A stretch of 12,259 nucleotides of DNA, taken from contig JBEIRG010000090.1 in NCBI GenBank assembly GCA_040376155.1, forward strand, positions 1-12,259, written 5' to 3'. Position numbers and translations under genes: made by a program. The DNA comes from CADCWF01 sp903864575 (GTDB lineage Bacteria > Chloroflexota > Chloroflexia > Thermomicrobiales > UBA6265). This document shows, one piece after another, positions 6,267-12,259 of this stretch (the stretch's first letter is position 1; every line of letters starts with the position of its first letter). The notes beneath the pieces were generated by a model. The model saw only the letters and a list, made by a program, of their open reading frames with translations. It searched no databases and was not told the origin of the DNA.

Positions 6267-7331
6267 GTGACTGATGCCTCATCCCTCCCGATGACCGGCC
6301 GGGACCGTTTCCTTGCGGCGGCTGCCCAGGGTCCTGTCGATACGACTCCCGTCTGGTTCATGCGCCAGGCCGGTCGGTGCCTGCCGGAATACCGAGACCT
6401 TCGAAAGCGACATGACTTCATGACCGTCGCGACCACGCCGGAGTTGGCGGTGGAGGCAACGCTGATGCCGGTCGATCGATTTGGCGTCGATGGCGCGGTG
6501 CTGTTCGCCGACATCATGCTGCCATTCACCGGCATGGGCGTGCCGTTCGAAATCCGGCCCTCGGTTGGTCCGGTTGTCGCGGACCCGGTGCGAACCCGGT
6601 CGCAGGTAGAGGCGTTGCGCGTGGTGGACGCGGAGGAGGGCACGCCGTACGTGCTCGATGCCCTGAGGATGCTCCGGCGGGAACTTGGGAGTCGTGCGGC
6701 GGCGCTAGGGTTTTCCGGCGCGCCGTTCACCCTGGCCTGTTACATGGTCGAGGGCAAGGCATCCCGCGAGTATCCGAGGACGAAAGCGCTGATGTACGGC
6801 GACCCCGCACTGTGGGCCGCGCTGATGGAGAAGCTGTCCCGAGTCGTGATCGAGTACCTGAAGGGACAGATCGCGGCAGGCGCGGACGTCGTGCAACTGT
6901 TCGACTCCTGGCTTGGCCTGCTCGATCCCGAGACGTATGCCGCCAGCGTGCTCCCGTGGACGCGGCGCGTATTCGCCGAGATTGCGCCACTCGCGCCGGT
7001 GATCCACTTCTCGACGGGCACAACGCAGTTGCTGCCCCAGATTGGCGCGAGCGGCTGCACGATGGTCAGCGTTGACTGGAGATTGCCGCTTGACGTCGCG
7101 TGGGAACGGATCGGTCCGGGCGTCGGGATCCAGGGCAATCTCGACCCGACGTTGGTTCTGGCTCCGTGGGATGCCGTCGCAATCGGCGTGCGCGACGTCC
7201 TGCGCCGGGCTGGCGGCCGTCCCGGGCACGTCTTCAATCTCGGGCACGGCATCATTCCGGAGACGAACCCGGATACCCTCGCCCGGATCGTCGATCTGGT
7301 GCACCGCGAGGGCCGCGCAGCCAACGGCTGA
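6267..7331 (+). CDS. hemE: Uroporphyrinogen decarboxylase
   Basis: HemE removes the four acetate carboxyls of uroporphyrinogen III to give coproporphyrinogen III. The 354-aa length matches the family. Signature one is PVWFMRQAGRCLPEYRDLR (Arg33 and Arg37 bind substrate carboxylates). The central catalytic Asp82 lies in LFADIMLPFTGMG. Signature two is GFSGAPFTLACYMVEG with Tyr159. FDSWLGLL and the C-terminal FNLGHGI with His327 complete the active site. Cys38 replaces the Tyr more usual after RQAGR. The GTG start at 6267 leaves a single base after the hemQ stop; ATG 6291 (MTGRDRFL) is an alternative start that keeps all motifs. It is the last gene of the operon, and no ferrochelatase or coproporphyrinogen oxidase follows. 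Confidence 0.95.
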   Translation: MTDASSLPMTGRDRFLAAAAQGPVDTTPVWFMRQAGRCLPEYRDLRKRHDFMTVATTPELAVEATLMPVDRFGVDGAVLFADIMLPFTGMGVPFEIRPSVGPVVADPVRTRSQVEALRVVDAEEGTPYVLDALRMLRRELGSRAAALGFSGAPFTLACYMVEGKASREYPRTKALMYGDPALWAALMEKLSRVVIEYLKGQIAAGADVVQLFDSWLGLLDPETYAASVLPWTRRVFAEIAPLAPVIHFSTGTTQLLPQIGASGCTMVSVDWRLPLDVAWERIGPGVGIQGNLDPTLVLAPWDAVAIGVRDVLRRAGGRPGHVFNLGHGIIPETNPDTLARIVDLVHREGRAANG

Positions 7332-7343
7332 CGGACTGGCAGA

Positions 7344-7406
7344 CGGGCAGCGGGATACCCCAGGCGGGGGCGAAACCGGGCGCGATTCGAGCAAGACCGC
7401 TGCCCG
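7344..7406. repeat. 10-bp perfect inverted repeat downstream of hemE
   Basis: CGGGCAGCGG (7344-7353) and CCGCTGCCCG (7397-7406) are perfect reverse complements separated by 43 nt, starting 13 nt after the hemE stop. There is no T-tract, so it is not a standard intrinsic terminator. It could form a long-range stem protecting or ending the hem transcript. Confidence 0.45.
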
Positions 7407-7547
7407 AAGCGTGCCTGGATGAAACTCCACGACGCTGCTGGTGCACGGTTTGGGCGCATCGTCATCCCGAGGAACGACGGATATCGTGGGGACGCCGAGG
7501 CTTACTTCGATTCAGGATCGAGGGCAACAGGTCCTTCAGTGGCGCCG
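7407..7547. other. Convergent intergenic region with a small hairpin
   Basis: This is the rest of the 216-nt gap between the convergent hemE and purU genes. It contains an imperfect hairpin (CGTC-TCC 7460-7467 with GGA-GACG 7471-7479) and the sequence TCATCCCGAGGAACGACGG, which looks like a dispersed-repeat type sequence. I see no convincing coding potential: the frames open here are antisense extensions of purU. Confidence 0.4.
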
Positions 7548-8441
7548 TTATCCGGCGAACACGATGGTTTTGTTGCCGTCGATCAGCACGCGGTCCTGCA
7601 CGTGCCACGCGACGGCGCGGGCGAGTACGGCCCGTTCCGTCTGGCGGCTGATGCGGCGAAGGTCGGCGGGATCGTCACGGTGGTCGACCCGCCGAACGTC
7701 CTGCTCGATGATCGGACCAGCATCGAGGTCAGCGGTCACGTAGTGGGCAGTGGCGCCGATCAACTTCACGCCGCGGGCGTGGGCCTGGTGGAAGGGGCGC
7801 GCCCCGGCGAACGCTGGCAGGAAGGAGTGGTGAATATTGATCACCCGCCCTCGCCATGCCGTGGTGAATTCCGGCGAAAGGATCTGCATGTAGCGGGCGA
7901 GAACCGCGAGATCAGCTCCGGATTCCGCGAGGATTTCCTGCTGGCGTCCTTCGGCTTCGTCTCGCGTCGCCGCAGTGATCGGGACGTGGTGAAACGGAAC
8001 ACCCCAGTCCCGCGCGATGTAGCCAAGGTCGGCGTGGTTCGAAATGACGGCGACGATGTCCGCCTGCAAATCGCCTGAGCGCCGCTGCCAGAGGAGTTCG
8101 AGCAGACAGTGATCCTCAAGCGAGACGAAGATCGCGAGTTTGCGGCGCTCGGCTGCGGTGACCCAGTGGTGAGTAAGGGCGAACTGGTCCGCAACCGGGG
8201 CGAAGTCATCCTGGAGGCCGGTCAATCGCTCGTCGAGGCCGTCGAGGGCGAACTCGATCCGGAGGAAGAATCGTCCGCCGGATGGGTCCGTGCTGTGCTG
8301 GTCCGACTGGATGATGTTCGCGCCCTGTTCGAACAGAAAGCGGGAAATCGCGGCGACGATCCCCGGCCGGTCGGCGCACTGGACGACGAGGCGGCCACGG
8401 TCTCGAAGGCTCTCGTCCCCGGTGGTCGGCAGTGGCGGCAT
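7548..8441 (-). CDS. purU: Formyltetrahydrofolate deformylase
   Basis: PurU hydrolyses 10-formyltetrahydrofolate to tetrahydrofolate and formate. It balances the one-carbon pool and can feed formate to purine synthesis. The 297-aa protein has an N-terminal ACT domain (about residues 15-95, RLVVQCADRPGIVAAISRFL) followed by a formyltransferase domain (about 100-290). The catalytic triad is present: Asn202 and His204 in VINIHHSFLPAF and Asp240 in TAHYVTADLDAGPIIEQ. VISNHADLG and ARYMQILSPEF are also typical. PurU is distinguished from PurN by the ACT domain and the NIHHSFLPAF form. ATG 8441 has GGAG (8449-8452) 7 nt upstream, directly abutting the stop of the preceding SDR gene, so the two are cotranscribed and probably translationally coupled. 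Confidence 0.95.
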   Translation of the reverse strand: MPPLPTTGDESLRDRGRLVVQCADRPGIVAAISRFLFEQGANIIQSDQHSTDPSGGRFFLRIEFALDGLDERLTGLQDDFAPVADQFALTHHWVTAAERRKLAIFVSLEDHCLLELLWQRRSGDLQADIVAVISNHADLGYIARDWGVPFHHVPITAATRDEAEGRQQEILAESGADLAVLARYMQILSPEFTTAWRGRVINIHHSFLPAFAGARPFHQAHARGVKLIGATAHYVTADLDAGPIIEQDVRRVDHRDDPADLRRISRQTERAVLARAVAWHVQDRVLIDGNKTIVFAG

Positions 8442-8445
8442 GAAT

Positions 8446-9240
8446 CTACTCCGGAAGAACGACGCCGAGTGCGGCCATCATGCCGCCATCGGCCTTGAAC
8501 TCGCCGCCGGTCAGGAAACCGGCCCGGTCGGAGGCGAGGAATGCGATCAGTTCGCCGATTTCCTCCGGTTGCCCGATGCGGCCGATGGGATGCATGCGCC
8601 CCCACGCGGAGAGCATATCGTCCACGGCGCAATCGCCCTTGAACTTGTCGGCGGACCAGCGGAGCATGGGCGTGTCGACCGACGCCGGGCAAACCACGAC
8701 ACAGCGGATGTTTTCGTGGGCGTGATCGACCGCAATGGCGCGGGTGAGGCCGTTGATTGCGGCCTTTGACGTGCTGTAGGCGGCCACACCCTTCTGGGTG
8801 GCAAGTCCCTGCACCGATGAAACATTCACGATCGCGCCGCCTCCCCGCTTCCGCATTTCGGGAATTGCCGCTCTCGCCGCGAGGTAGATCCCCTTCAGGT
8901 TGATGTCGATGGTTCGATCCCAGAGGTCTTCATCCGTCTCGGTGACGGTGCCATAGGTCTGGATGCCCGCACTTGTGACCAGGACGTCGACACCGCCGTA
9001 GCGCTCGACGGCGGTCATCACGAAGCGTTGCATGTCCCCCGACGACGATACGTCGGCAGCGGTTCCCGAAACCTCAAGGCCCTCGGCGCGAAGTTCAGCG
9101 ACCGTCGCGTCGACCTTTTTCTGGTCGCGCCCGCAGATCAGTACGCTCGCGCCCTGTTGCGCCAGCACCTTCGCTGCGCCCTTGCCGATCCCGGTCGAAC
9201 CGCCCGTAACGAGCGCGACCTTGCCCGTGAATTCCGCCAT
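8446..9240 (-). CDS. Short-chain dehydrogenase/reductase (SDR, FabG-like)
   Basis: This 264-aa classical SDR is a cytoplasmic NAD(P)(H)-dependent oxidoreductase. The nucleotide-binding motif is TGGSTGIG (residues 12-19). The catalytic tetrad is Asn113 (DINLKG), Ser142 (VNVSSVQG), Tyr155 and Lys159 (AYSTSKAA). The usual NNAG appears as TSAG (89-92), and the C-terminal FLTGGEFKADGG is typical. The Arg38 after CG (ICGRD) suggests NADP preference, which is inference only. The substrate cannot be named from sequence; such proteins are often labelled 3-oxoacyl-ACP reductase or glucose dehydrogenase without evidence. The frame is open far upstream to 9828, but that part is antisense to the J-domain gene. 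ATG 9240 is chosen because of GGAGGG (9245-9250), with ATG 9243 as a near alternative. It is the first gene of a two-gene operon with purU. Confidence 0.92.
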   Translation of the reverse strand: MAEFTGKVALVTGGSTGIGKGAAKVLAQQGASVLICGRDQKKVDATVAELRAEGLEVSGTAADVSSSGDMQRFVMTAVERYGGVDVLVTSAGIQTYGTVTETDEDLWDRTIDINLKGIYLAARAAIPEMRKRGGGAIVNVSSVQGLATQKGVAAYSTSKAAINGLTRAIAVDHAHENIRCVVVCPASVDTPMLRWSADKFKGDCAVDDMLSAWGRMHPIGRIGQPEEIGELIAFLASDRAGFLTGGEFKADGGMMAALGVVLPE

Positions 9241-9268
9241 CATTCCCTCCCAACCCGCTACCTGACGG

Positions 9269-9297
9269 AGGATAGGAGGGGGTCCGGCGCGCGTCAA
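9269..9297 (-). promoter_or_regulatory. Sigma-70-type promoter of the SDR-purU operon
   Basis: On the minus strand, TTGACG (9297-9292) and TATCCT (9274-9269) are separated by 17 nt. Transcription would start near 9262, about 22 nt before ATG 9240, leaving just room for the ribosome binding site. Confidence 0.6.
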
Positions 9298-9420
9298 TGC
9301 GCCATGGGGATTGCGGCTTCGCGTCCGGCTACCACGCCGATTTCCGGGTAGGGTACGCTTGCAGTGTTCGCGGGTGCGACATGGAGTCTGAGATTCAATC
9401 GATCGGGGACCAGCGCAGCG

Positions 9421-9981
9421 ATGGTGATGCCTCTCCTGTACGGGCTCGGCGCGAAGGATTTTCACGAACCGCTCGGGTTCGTCATCCTGCCTTGCCAGAA
9501 GTGCGGAACGGCTGGCCCGTTTTCCGTGTTCAGCGCCAAACGGAAGGTAACGTTCTTCGGAGCGCCGACCCTGGCCATCAATGAGCAGATGGTCATCGAG
9601 TGCCGGGCTTGCACCCAGCGCTTCGGCGTGCCTCCTGAAATGCAGCAGGAGTTCCGGGCCCAGCTTCTCAACGAGACCCAGATGATCCAGCGCATGCGAG
9701 CGATCAATACCGGCGCGCCCAGCGCGGCAGGGGCTGGACCGAACTACTATCAGGTGCTGCAGGTCGACGTCGCGGCCGACCCGGAGGTGATCGACGCAGC
9801 CTTTCGGCGGCTCGCCCTGAAGTACCACCCGGACAAGACGGACGACCCGGCCGCGCCGGAGCGGATGCGGCAGATTCTCGAAGCCAAGGACATCCTCTCG
9901 GATCCCGCGAAGCGGCGGGCCTACGATCGGAGTCTTGGCGTCGGTCCCCGCACGCCTGCCATGCGCGCTGATGACGTGTAG
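9421..9981 (+). CDS. Zinc-ribbon and J-domain (DnaJ-like) protein
   Basis: This 186-aa protein has two domains. The N-terminal part (about residues 1-75) is a zinc ribbon: a short lead (YGLGAKDFHEPLG), Cys25-x2-Cys28 (LPCQKCG), a beta-rich middle and Cys61-x2-Cys64 (IECRACTQRFG). This layout matches the small zinc-ribbon proteins of many Gram-positive-like bacteria. The C-terminal J domain (about 108-170) starts NYYQVLQV, has the HPD motif at 136-138 (LKYHPDK) and ends DPAKRRAYDRS. The HPD tripeptide stimulates Hsp70 (DnaK) ATPase, so I infer a specialised DnaK co-chaperone, not the housekeeping DnaJ, because the Gly/Phe region and the CxxCxGxG repeats are absent. No dnaK or grpE is adjacent. 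ATG 9421 is chosen over 9364 because the lead matches zinc-ribbon N-termini; ATG 9427 is also possible. Confidence 0.85.
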   Translation: MVMPLLYGLGAKDFHEPLGFVILPCQKCGTAGPFSVFSAKRKVTFFGAPTLAINEQMVIECRACTQRFGVPPEMQQEFRAQLLNETQMIQRMRAINTGAPSAAGAGPNYYQVLQVDVAADPEVIDAAFRRLALKYHPDKTDDPAAPERMRQILEAKDILSDPAKRRAYDRSLGVGPRTPAMRADDV

Positions 9982-9986
9982 GTTGG

Positions 9987-11918
9987 TCAGCCCCCGGTAA
10001 CGGTCGGGTTTGGCGTCACGTCCCGAACACCGCCGCCCCAGGTGGGCGTCGGTTCGGCCGCGGGCTGAGCAGTTGCGGCTGGCGCAGGGGTCGAGTCTCC
10101 CCGGTTCTTCTTCTCCTTCTCCTTTTTGTCGGCATCGCCGGGGGAACTGGCCCGGCGGACGGCTGGCTCGGCGGTTGGGGGGCCAGCGTTTTCGGGCGCA
10201 GCCTGTGGCGTCTTTTCCGATTGCGGAGCGGCGGGCTGGATTGCCGATTCGGCTGTGGCGTCCGGTGAGTCGCCTGCCGGTTGCGAGCCGATCTCCGTCA
10301 CTCCGGCTTCCGTGGTTTCAGCCGAGGTCGCTGGTTCGGTTTCTGCCTTCGGCTTGTCGTCCTTGCTGGCTTTTGCGCCGGGCAGTGACGCCGATTCATC
10401 GCAGGCGCCGGATTCGAGGCAGGCGACCTGCGCTTCGATCAGCGGCCCAAGATCGTCAAGCGTCGGAGGTTCGCTCGACGCGAACTCCAGCGTCGCCACA
10501 TCCGCGCCGACGCGGGCATAGACCCGAAAGCCCGAGAGTACCGCCTTGTCGATCTTTCGGCTTACCGCGTAGGTCGTGGATGCTTCGCCTGCCGTGGGCG
10601 CATTGGACATTGGATCGAAGGACTCATATCCGGGAAGGGGATCACTGGCGATCAGATCGGGAAGCGCCGTCATCCAGGCATCTGCCTCGGCAGGTCCCGG
10701 GAAGGATGAGATGGTGCTGCCGTACGCGAACTCCACCGGATTGTCGCCGCCGGTCATGCCGATGAACCCGCCGACATAATCCTCATAGGTGCCGGTGAAC
10801 GCGGCCTCACGTGCGGAGAGCCCTTTCCGCGATTCGTCGTACAGGGGAACCAGCTGCCCGTCGATGGCCTGGTAGGACTCGTCGTAGGTTGCGGCAGCGC
10901 CACCGGGAAGGTCGATGCGAAGTGACTTCGGCGCTGCGCCCGAAACTTCGCCAGCCTCCACCTGAGCGGCCCGAGCTGCGACGGCGAGCGCCGCGGAGAG
11001 GATCGCATCCTGACTGGGCTCACCCCCGGTGAGGTCGGCGAGCACGGTGACGCAGACAAACCGGCCAACCTGGAAGACATTGCGCAGCCCGAGATAACCA
11101 GCCCCGGTGTCAGGGGTCGTTCCCTGCAACTGGGTCAATTCCGATTGCGCGCCGACTGCCACATCGGGCCGAAGGTCCGCGCCGGTGAGGGAGGCCCCAA
11201 AAGCCGCCTGGGCGCTTGCCTCGTCCTTGTATTCGATGACAAAGGAGTTGGCTTGGACCGCGAACCGCGCCCGGTCGTTCGGGTCCGGGACGGCCAGCCG
11301 CGACTCGTAGCGCTGGACCCAACCGGCATCCCTGAGGTCCGCGCGCGCCTGTGCGATGGCATCCTCCGTGGCTTCCCCGGTCCCGGATGCGGCGCGGATC
11401 GCCTCCTGATCAGCTGTGTAGTACCGACCATCCAGCAACCCGAGCTCGGGGTAGATGCCATAGAAATCACCGGGGAAGGGAACCAGCCGAGCGACATCGG
11501 TGGTTGGCCCCTTCCGCGTTTCGCGATCGGCATCTTGCGGCCCGCCATCGCCAGTGATTTCGAAATTGCCGACCAGCGCGTCGAATAGGTAGAGGCTGTA
11601 CAGGCCGGGGGCGAGCGGTGCGGGTGGCTTCGCCTTGAAGCGGCCCTTGGCGTCGGCCTCGGCCTGGAACCGCTGGATGTCGCCGTTCCCGATTCCGATT
11701 TCGACGGTCGGCTGTCCGGTGTTGATTCTGCCTCCGATCGTGGGGGAATCACTGCCGGTTTTCGGACTATTCACCGCGTCGATCGGCTGCCCGTCCACCT
11801 CGGCGGCGACAATGCCTTGCGGCAATCCTGTCGCATACTGGGCGGCTGCGGAGCCCGCGATATGCTGGAAAAGCAGAATTGCCGCCGCAATGGTCGCAAG
11901 CACTCGCCGTCCGGGCAT
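9987..11918 (-). CDS. Large secreted protein: Ig-like part, duplicated domain, disordered acidic/Pro tail
   Basis: This 643-aa protein is of unrecognised family. A signal peptide spans residues 1-26 (RR then LATIAAAILLFQHIAGSAAA). Residues about 55-123 look like an Ig-like beta sandwich (SPTIGGRI, then DAKGRFKAKPP, GLYSLYL and VGNFEITG). Two related alpha/beta segments follow, about 195-320 and 365-505. Each has a beta strand of FVIEYKD or VEFAYGS type, an Ala-rich helix, and a strand such as RFVCVTVLADL or GFRVYARVGADV followed by a helix. The only cysteines are Cys289, Cys500 and Cys506. The last 135 residues are Ala/Pro/Glu/Thr-rich with a Lys/Glu cluster (KKEKEKK), probably disordered. 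No lipobox, sorting signal or C-terminal membrane anchor is seen, so the protein is probably released or held by its tail. ATG 11918 has GAGG 8 nt upstream. Confidence 0.75.
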   Translation of the reverse strand: MPGRRVLATIAAAILLFQHIAGSAAAQYATGLPQGIVAAEVDGQPIDAVNSPKTGSDSPTIGGRINTGQPTVEIGIGNGDIQRFQAEADAKGRFKAKPPAPLAPGLYSLYLFDALVGNFEITGDGGPQDADRETRKGPTTDVARLVPFPGDFYGIYPELGLLDGRYYTADQEAIRAASGTGEATEDAIAQARADLRDAGWVQRYESRLAVPDPNDRARFAVQANSFVIEYKDEASAQAAFGASLTGADLRPDVAVGAQSELTQLQGTTPDTGAGYLGLRNVFQVGRFVCVTVLADLTGGEPSQDAILSAALAVAARAAQVEAGEVSGAAPKSLRIDLPGGAAATYDESYQAIDGQLVPLYDESRKGLSAREAAFTGTYEDYVGGFIGMTGGDNPVEFAYGSTISSFPGPAEADAWMTALPDLIASDPLPGYESFDPMSNAPTAGEASTTYAVSRKIDKAVLSGFRVYARVGADVATLEFASSEPPTLDDLGPLIEAQVACLESGACDESASLPGAKASKDDKPKAETEPATSAETTEAGVTEIGSQPAGDSPDATAESAIQPAAPQSEKTPQAAPENAGPPTAEPAVRRASSPGDADKKEKEKKNRGDSTPAPAATAQPAAEPTPTWGGGVRDVTPNPTVTGG

Positions 11919-11972
11919 CGGTCACACCTCGTTCCGGTTCATCCCGCCCACGCCACGACGCGAGCGAAGAGC

Positions 11973-11978
11973 ATCATA
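11973..11978 (-). promoter_or_regulatory. Possible -10 element for the large secreted protein
   Basis: Minus-strand TATGAT (5/6 to consensus) overlaps the stop of the preceding gene and lies 54 nt upstream of ATG 11918. No good -35 is found at 16-18 nt (the nearest TTGACC is 24 nt away), so this is weak. The two minus-strand genes could instead be cotranscribed. Confidence 0.25.
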
Positions 11979-12259
11979 CCCTAGCGATTTCCGGTGGTTC
12001 CGGGTCAATCACCCGAAGGACGAGCGTGACGTCATCGTCGAACACAACCTCGACCGCGGGGCGAGGAGCGGCGAGCCAACGCTCCCAGCCGATCCAGTCC
12101 CACTTCCGGCAAACGAGCAGCGAGATGCCCGTTGCCTGTGCCTGGTTACGGAGGAGGGATGGCGTGAGTGTTCCGTCGAAGATGGCCGAAACCGTGGCGG
12201 CGGCATCGCGCTCGGCGGGGAAGCCGAGCCAGCGTGGATCGGAGCCGACGATCACGTCC
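11974..12259 (-). CDS. C-terminal part of an unidentified gene, cut by the window edge
   Basis: Ninety-five residues in an open minus-strand frame run off the right edge and end with TGA at 11974. The GTG at 12255 is just an internal codon; the true start lies outside. The visible part contains GSDPRWLGFPAERDA, a segment with two Trp pairs (RKWDWIGWERWLAAP), and a final beta-type strand VTLVLRVIDPEP. There is no membrane segment in the visible portion. The pattern of a short soluble beta strand ending in LVLRV recalls the C-terminal tails of large membrane glycosyltransferase-type proteins, but I cannot assign it. It precedes the large secreted protein by 55 nt in the same direction, so an operon is possible. 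Confidence 0.6.
   Translation of the reverse strand, partial: DVIVGSDPRWLGFPAERDAAATVSAIFDGTLTPSLLRNQAQATGISLLVCRKWDWIGWERWLAAPRPAVEVVFDDDVTLVLRVIDPEPPEIARV

Noticed and set aside
7419..8078. Plus-strand open frame of 219 codons
   Set aside because: It is the complement of purU, which has intact ACT and catalytic motifs. The plus frame has no recognisable domain.
9241..9828. N-terminal extension of the SDR protein
   Set aside because: The frame is open, but the region is antisense to the J-domain gene, contains the promoter and ribosome binding site of the SDR gene, and shows no homology.
1..12259. CRISPR array, tRNA, rRNA, transposase, phage or defence genes
   Set aside because: No regularly spaced repeats, no tRNA-like structures and no transposase or nuclease proteins were seen on either strand.

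Overview
The window is GC-rich bacterial chromosomal DNA with tightly packed genes, strong GGAG-type ribosome binding sites and a mix of ATG and GTG starts. Three features fit a Gram-positive-like (monoderm) high-GC thermophile-related bacterium: a coproporphyrin-type haem operon with HemQ, a fused HemC-HemD, and a possible sortase-anchored surface protein. My best guess is Chloroflexota (Thermomicrobia-like), with Actinomycetota or a neighbouring phylum as alternatives. This is inferred from gene content and style, not from a phylogenetic marker.

Layout, left to right. (1) At the left edge, minus strand, lies a short piece of a biotin carboxylase whose recognisable homology begins abruptly. 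Next to it is an intact 476-aa phytoene-desaturase-like FAD/NAD(P) oxidoreductase, also minus strand. (2) A divergent plus-strand gene encodes a secreted protein with four DSYxG repeats and a C-terminal LPNTG, hydrophobic helix and RRR tail. It ends in a clear intrinsic terminator. (3) A near-consensus sigma-70 promoter drives the plus-strand haem operon hemCD-hemB-hemQ-hemE (about 2680 to 7331), with gene junctions of -1, 23 and 1 nt. (4) A 216-nt gap between convergent genes holds two inverted repeats. (5) A minus-strand pair, SDR dehydrogenase then purU, has its own promoter; the purU ribosome binding site abuts the SDR stop codon. (6) A plus-strand gene encodes a zinc-ribbon plus J-domain protein. 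(7) Convergent to it, 5 nt away, is a minus-strand 643-aa secreted protein with an Ig-like N-terminal part, two related folded segments and a long disordered tail. (8) At the right edge is the C-terminal end of an unidentified minus-strand gene.

The haem operon is the functional core. HemC and HemD make uroporphyrinogen III from porphobilinogen supplied by HemB, HemE decarboxylates it to coproporphyrinogen III, and HemQ performs the last step of the coproporphyrin-dependent route (coproheme to haem b). The 5-aminolevulinate-forming enzymes, coproporphyrinogen oxidase and ferrochelatase must be encoded elsewhere. I see no tRNA, rRNA, CRISPR array, phage or insertion-sequence gene, and no clearly new multi-gene system. 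The least explained items are the repeat/LPNTG surface protein, the large duplicated secreted protein, the Cld-like HemQ and the truncated biotin carboxylase piece.
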